A program made the translations under genes and the position numbers. From positions 4,875,001 to 4,939,000 of the forward strand of contig NC_134662.1 of NCBI RefSeq assembly GCF_030463565.1: a stretch of 64,000 nucleotides of DNA, in the 5' to 3' direction. Every line of letters starts with the position of its first letter. Position 1 is the stretch's first letter. Source of the stretch: Pelecanus crispus (Eukaryota > Chordata > Aves > Pelecaniformes > Pelecanidae). The notes under the pieces were generated by a model, which had not been told where the DNA came from, did no database searches, and saw only the letters and a program-made list of their open reading frames with translations. This document shows positions 58,401 through 64,000 of this stretch, piece by piece.

Positions 58401-61400
58401 TAATACCACACTATCTACACTCTTCATAAAAATACCACCCAATACAACATACACTAGGAGGTTAATTTTGTTGCAACGATAGCAGAATTTGGTATTGGGA
58501 TGCAAGCAGAAAACCCCAACAATTCAGGCAAAATTCACAAGTGTCCCTGAAGAAAGAATGAAAAATTAGATGAAGGCTTTTCTTAATGCACATCAGAATG
58601 TAGGTCAGAGGAGAACAAGAAGTAAAGCTCAAGCCAGATCTGTTGGACTTGGGTCATCTTCCTACAACCACCAGCAGATCCAAGACGCATGGGAACATGC
58701 TAATATTGGCATACGAAACAGGCTAAACTAGTTCTTGAGCTCCATGGCCGATACGTGTTTTAGCAAAGGCAGAGAACACAGCTCTGAAGTCGTGTGATGG
58801 TCAAGGGGACCGAGACATCAGGGGCACGGATACTTCTGAAAGCTGCTTCAGATCGGCGTCTGTATCAGTTACATTCACCTCATTTCCACTGATATAGATA
58901 GATAAATATATATATATATAGATGTAGAAAGATAAACCAGGGGCTACTGCTGAGTGTGTGTCGACCCGAGTCCGACACTGGGACAAGACGGGCTGCAATC
59001 CTTTTTTTTTTTAAAAAAAGCAAACCTCAGCACCTTGTAAAGGATGGTTTGGTTGTTGGTTGTTTTTTTTTTTTCTTTCATATTGCTGGCTAGAAGTTTG
59101 AAATGAATGGACTACATCCGTAAACAGTTACAGGGAAAAAAGGATAAAACTGTAAGCACGCTGCAACAGCGCTCAAAATCTCAAGAACACAATTTTAAGA
59201 TGGCTTATGCTAAGAATGAAAGGAATTCCATAGGCTTGAGACCAAGAGATGGTCCTTTACTTGCTTTCTGCTGAACCTATTTTCATGCAAGTGCAAGTTG
59301 CAGCTCCCACCAGCTGCTCCAGACAGAATTTCTGGTAAGTAGTTCAGGAATAGGATGAGCTGGTAAACTGGTGCTTTTTGACAAGAAGACCGAGACGCTT
59401 CAGGGTCACTATATAATCTGTGCTGCTGGGTCTGTTTGCCTGTCTCCCACCCACTGGGAGTAACGCTTAAACGTGAAACATTTTCTGCAGCAAAGCAGGA
59501 CGCGAGCTTGGAAACAGTCAAAATTCCACGATCTAAGCAGTGAGGTGAATGACCCTAAATAGAAATGAAAATTAATCTTTCTGGAACAGAAAGAAATTAA
59601 AGATCAGTAAGTTACTGAGGAAATGGGGAAAGCAGCGGACGTATGCAAATACTGCTCGGCCCAAGATGGTGCCTTTGGTGTGATATTATCTGACCCTGTC
59701 TCTAATAAGCACTTTTATGGTTGGAAGAGGACATACGAGGAGCTTTGCTCCAATTCAGCAAGCACTCCATGGACTATCGATTTTGCTCGGAAGTGGGAGA
59801 GAACAAAGTTCACCCAGCATTGCTGTTATTTAAAGATCTGCCGAAGAACATCTCAATCTCCTGAAAACTGGTCCACCACAGACTGTCTCAGAGCACTTCA
59901 GTTCGTCTTGTGATCTGCAACTTCGGATACAAATGTTCTGCTGGCAAACAGTGAGTCAGACCCGCAGAGCCATTACTTGAGGGAATGGCTGTAAACAAGC
60001 ACCTCTTGCTTGTTTACTGATCATTGTCACATGGCTCATCAGTGCTTGACCCCGATTAAAAGAAGAATTAACTGGCTGCAGAAAACTTCGCAGAGTTCCT
60101 GTATAATTTGACTTGCTGCAAGCTTTAACTGCCACAAACAGTCCTGCGAGAAGCAGGAACTCCAAGCGGTGGGCGCACACCTACAAAGAGATCCCGGCCT
60201 CCCTCCTGCCGATTGAATCAATCACTGAATATTCCCGAGAATCTTTTTCATCTGGACCTGCCAGCCTATTTTTAACAGCCGCATCTGCAGCCTGTAAGTG
60301 TGATACACCCAAAGACGACCAGGAGACCTCTAGAACCTTAGTGTCTCTATCATTTTGTGCGAGAGATAAGGCTCGGTCCATGGGTCTCTTCTCTAGCGTG
60401 GAACCCTTTTCCAGAACGGAATGGGATACTCGGCACTGGGGGAATCTGCTTACAAGAAGCCTGCCAACCAGCAATGCCTTGTTCTGCATCAGCGGGACTG
60501 CTGATCACTTAACACCCTCCTTAAATGAAAACTCGGGGTTGTGCCAGGGTCCACACATGCAATCAGATGATTTCAGTATTATCTGCTAATTTCCTCCCCT
60601 CTCACACGCACACGCTGCATTTTGCCGCCCTAACCGGTGAGCTCGTCAGGGTGGGGGCACTCTGCGAGTGCCACAGGACCGCCGTGCGATTGCACTGTGT
60701 CATTTTGGGAGTGAATGGCTTCCTGAGTGCAGTAACGAACACTGCCAGTTGTGCATCATTTTTTTGTTGACTCCTGATTAAAAGATATTTAAACTACTAA
60801 TTCACACTAGTATCCGTGTCCATATACTCTGAAACCCTGAACAGTGAAGGCAGGAGAAAAAGAGAGTTGGCGCACCACTGTTCTTAGGAAGGATTCTTAG
60901 AATTAAAACGCGTATGATGTTCCCTCCAGCGTGGAGAGCGTTTTGGTCTTTACTGCCCTCCAAATTAGAGGTAATGGGGGAAATATAAATATGACCTCAA
61001 TAACTGATAGTTTTTACTAAACATGGAGCAGAACAGACCAAAAGCTCTATTTGTGGTTACCCCACTTTCTATAAAACCAGTTCTTAATCCTTGAGGGGAC
61101 CAGTTAGGCTGCCTGGTATACTCTGGGCTGAAACGGTTTGTTTCTCAAGATTAAGCAGCAGATCTGAAACTCACACAGCGTCGTAGATGCCATGATTAAG
61201 ACTTCGCTCTCTCCCTCCGACACGCGTGAGGGGTCCCTGCACAGGGCTGCGGTGCCGTTTTCAGGAACTGCGCCAAAGATTTCGATTTTGAAAGCCAGAT
61301 TGTGCTGCTCAGCCGAGTTGTGAATTTTCAGGTTATCAAACTTAAAACTGGAAGGGTTCAGAAGTATTTTCAAGTAGGATTTGTGTTTATCCACCCAAGT

Positions 61401-64000
61401 GTATTGGAAATTGCAGGAGGTGGTTGTTAGACTCCAGGTTGTCACTGTTAATAATACATCGTTATTAATCAGATCTGAACAAGCCCCCCAGCCAGTGTTT
61501 ACCAGTTGGCAAACTGGACGCAGAAAAGCCTAATTTGAGAAGGATTTGTTTTTACAGTTCAGACCCTGCAAACTAAGGGTTTCAGAGCGTGTAGGGAATG
61601 TCTTTCACTAGGTACACGGGTTTGTAGTTGCAGCCTGAAGAACTCCACCTAAATTCCACAGATGTATTTGAGCAATTCCCAGTAGTTTATTCTCTCAATC
61701 CGGCATCAGACCAGATTCCTAACGGAGATTAATGCTCACACAATCAGATATCTGTCTGTATGGATACCACGACATCGACAGTTCTCTGTGGTTTAACAGA
61801 CGAGTGCTGGCTAAAGATCCTTATGGATGGAGTAACCGAGAAATAAAGAGATGGTGGGACGCATTCTGTATTAATTCTAGTCTGCCTATGCAAGACCTTC
61901 TTTTTCCAGTGATATGGTTTTGATGCAAACAGATACAAGATCCTTCAAAACACTGTCAGGTTACTCTTACTTTAGATGTCTTTAAATATGCAGACAGGCA
62001 AATGATTCATGCTCTCCCTGTTGCTAAAACCCATACTGTGTATGAACACTGAGGCTGGTTGTATGTAAAATCATCTTTTAACTGAACTAGCTTCAGTCTT
62101 AACTTCTTTTTTTTTTTAACTGAAAGAGAAGCCCCTCTTACCCCAAAGACTACTGCTTGGCTACTGACAAAAGCATCGAGCAAGGTGGTCATCCGGAGAG
62201 GTTAAATTTCAGCCCGCAATTAACCTTGGCACACTGATGCTCTCCAGGACCAAAATCTAGGTAGCCTGGGAGGGAGCCGGGCAGAGAACTGAAATCAAAT
62301 GTGAGAATCTTGCAAGAGAGATGAAATGAGCTTAGTACAATCCTGGTTTATATAAAAGGTAGACAGAGCAAAAAGTAGGAACGTGGAGCAAAACACATGC
62401 AGAATACTGTCCCTCCAATAAAATCCAGCATTTGCCTTGGAGTGGTGAAAGGGAGTGCCCAGTTGTTCCTGGTTTCTCAAGGCATCCACCCAGGGATCAG
62501 CACTGCATTGAAACTTGCATTGCATCCAAAGACAACCGTGCCATTTCGCTACAAAACCTTCTCCTTGATTGTAATTAAATTTATTAAAATTTTTATCATG
62601 TCAAGCCCAAGCAAGTTACCTGCACCTCTCAACCAACGTGCTTTTAAACTTTCAGAGGTGAATAAAAGTTTGACAGTTCAACATGACCTCAGTTTGCTAT
62701 AACTCATGTTGTTATTTTTAAAAGATGAATACTCCGAGTCCTTTGTTACCTGTAATTCTCAAGGACCTGACCGCGTATCTGTAAGATGCCAACAGAGCCT
62801 TACCATAAAGTTACATTACCAGCAATCACAGGCACACTGACGTAAAGCCATAGGTCTGAGAAAGCACAGCCAGGTTTTACCCATCTAAGTAAAGTCGACG
62901 AGGCAGATTCTTACTGGAGTACGCTGCATATTGAAAACCTCCGTATTTTCAGGAGGATTATGAGAATCTTATACCACGTTCACTGTAAGCATTTGTTAAC
63001 ATTGTTCCTTCTGGTAATAAGATGTTTATTATCAGCACATAAAAAATGCCAGTCTTTTCCCCTAACCCCCTGCCAATTCTAGCTTCAGTTCTGTGAAGTC
63101 GCCTCTCTTCCCCCAACAGCACTGTACTAGGTCACTTCCATAACCTGCTTTCCTGCTGAAAAGCAAGGCTTATAAATTAGATTCATTTCTAAATTTAGGA
63201 TTGATGGGATCAGTCATTACTGGTCTTATTTTTTCAGGCAGGTTTCAAGGGAAAGGTATTCATAAAGCAACTACCATTTCTTGCTTGGAGTTTACAAAGT
63301 CCTAAACCATACATCTTGGCGCGCTCATTTGCATTAGTTGCTGATACCACCCTCACAGAATTAACAGAGCTTTTACTGGCAGACCAAGACTAGGGGGTTT
63401 CTTCTTCCAAAACAATCTTATATTTTACTAGTACTTCATAAATCACATATGGAGTTTCCCCTAGTCTTTATGTTAGAAAACACAGGCTGTTCGACAGGAA
63501 CCAGAATCAGTTGAGGAAGAAGAGAGGAACGCTCAGTTGTGCCAACAGGCAGACTTTGGTAAGCTGGTTTCCCATCTGAAATCTGCCCTGGACAATGAAT
63601 CCAAATACTTCCACTGCGAAAAGGCAGTGGGGAGATCCCTCGCAGCCATCAATCCTGCTACTGGTTACATGCCGCTCCCAGCGCACTGCCGAGAGATGGC
63701 TCTCGGGGAAAAAAAAAAAAATTAACACCTATGGCACCAAAAGCTGAAGAAGCCCTCGCTTTCCTTTGAAGAGGTGGCTGGTCCTCCGGCACCGCTCACC
63801 GAGCCTTGCCCTGGGTCTGCAGGGGGCAAGGCACATGCAACCAAGGGGGAGGAGAGACGCAGCACCGCATCCCACGGCTTCCGTGCTCTACCCAATAATC
63901 AGATACTTGTTTAATAACGGCAAAAAAGGACAGCCCAATTCTTATCATCAGGCTCTCTGGAGGTTTGACATCCTTGGCATTGTATCCTAAGAGGAAGGAA
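55481..64000. other. Upstream flank with no supported gene
   Basis: Beyond the CpG island the sequence becomes A/T-rich with short unrelated frames. The longest open frame outside GC-rich DNA is 158 codons on + at 60113-60589, overlapped by a 102-codon minus frame; neither is recognised. In human the gene upstream of GATAD2A is MAU2. I looked for its C-terminal region on the minus strand and did not find it, so its 3' end, if syntenic, lies outside the window or is untranslated sequence here. A TA-rich microsatellite lies at 58890-58921. Confidence 0.6.
57618..57665. repeat. Imperfect inverted repeat, 19-bp arms with a 10-nt loop
   Basis: The left arm ATTGGATTTTAATCTAAAT (57618-57636) pairs with the right arm ATTTAAATTAAAATCCAAT (57647-57665) at 18 of 19 positions. 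The outer 13 bp are perfect. The loop is TAAATACTAC. The arms are A/T-rich, and no flanking target-site duplication was identified. Confidence 0.8.

Noticed and set aside
59623..59913. 96-codon + frame containing an octamer-like ATGCAAAT near its start
   Set aside because: The peptide is unrecognised, and no splice or conservation evidence is available. Frames of this length occur repeatedly by chance.
55481..64000. MAU2 3' exons, expected from human gene order
   Set aside because: No minus-strand frame resembles the MAU2 C-terminal region. Synteny alone does not justify a call.

Overview
The window is vertebrate genomic DNA, most likely from a bird. Coding sequence is split into short exons with consensus GT/AG junctions, introns are modest in size, and CpG islands, homopolymer runs and microsatellites are present. 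The protein is an ortholog of human GATAD2A with sauropsid-like differences. Recognisable interspersed repeats are very sparse. Placement in birds is an inference from gene size, repeat poverty and protein divergence; a turtle or crocodilian is not excluded.

One gene can be supported with confidence: GATAD2A (p66-alpha), a NuRD-complex subunit. It lies on the minus strand, so it reads from right to left. All ten coding exons are present between 25910 (ATG) and 4842 (end of TAA). Every junction keeps frame and the exons sum to 1803 nt, giving 600 residues and a stop. The order is: N-terminal region with a SUMO motif (exon 1), linker (2), MBD-binding coiled coil (3), P-P-L-V-R-G repeat exons (4 and 5), conserved middle region (6 and 7), GATA-type zinc finger (8), C-terminal region (9) and the conserved C-terminus (10). 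A 3' UTR of about 4.5 kb runs to a poly(A) signal at 392-397. The 5' end is probably a non-coding exon in the CpG island at 53.35-55.48 kb, about 28 kb upstream of the first coding exon. That island carries two CCAAT boxes and an ETS site in minus-strand orientation.

Layout by region: 1-365, GC-rich edge of an unidentified neighbour; 372-4841, GATAD2A 3' UTR; 4842-25919, coding exons and nine introns, including a 10.7 kb intron with an internal CpG island at 16.64-17.53 kb; 25920-54280, the long first intron, with GC-rich patches at 26.4-26.95 and 38.58-39.18 kb, long poly-G runs and one MIR-like ancient SINE; 54281 to about 54560, candidate first exon; 54.6-64 kb, promoter and upstream flank with no supported gene.

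No CRISPR array, operon, complete mobile element, rRNA or tRNA gene was found. I see no clearly novel multi-gene system. The most useful leads are a possible antisense promoter inside the gene at about 17.3 kb, a 19-bp-arm hairpin at 57.6 kb, lineage-specific SUMO-motif differences, and a probable exon duplication in GATAD2A.
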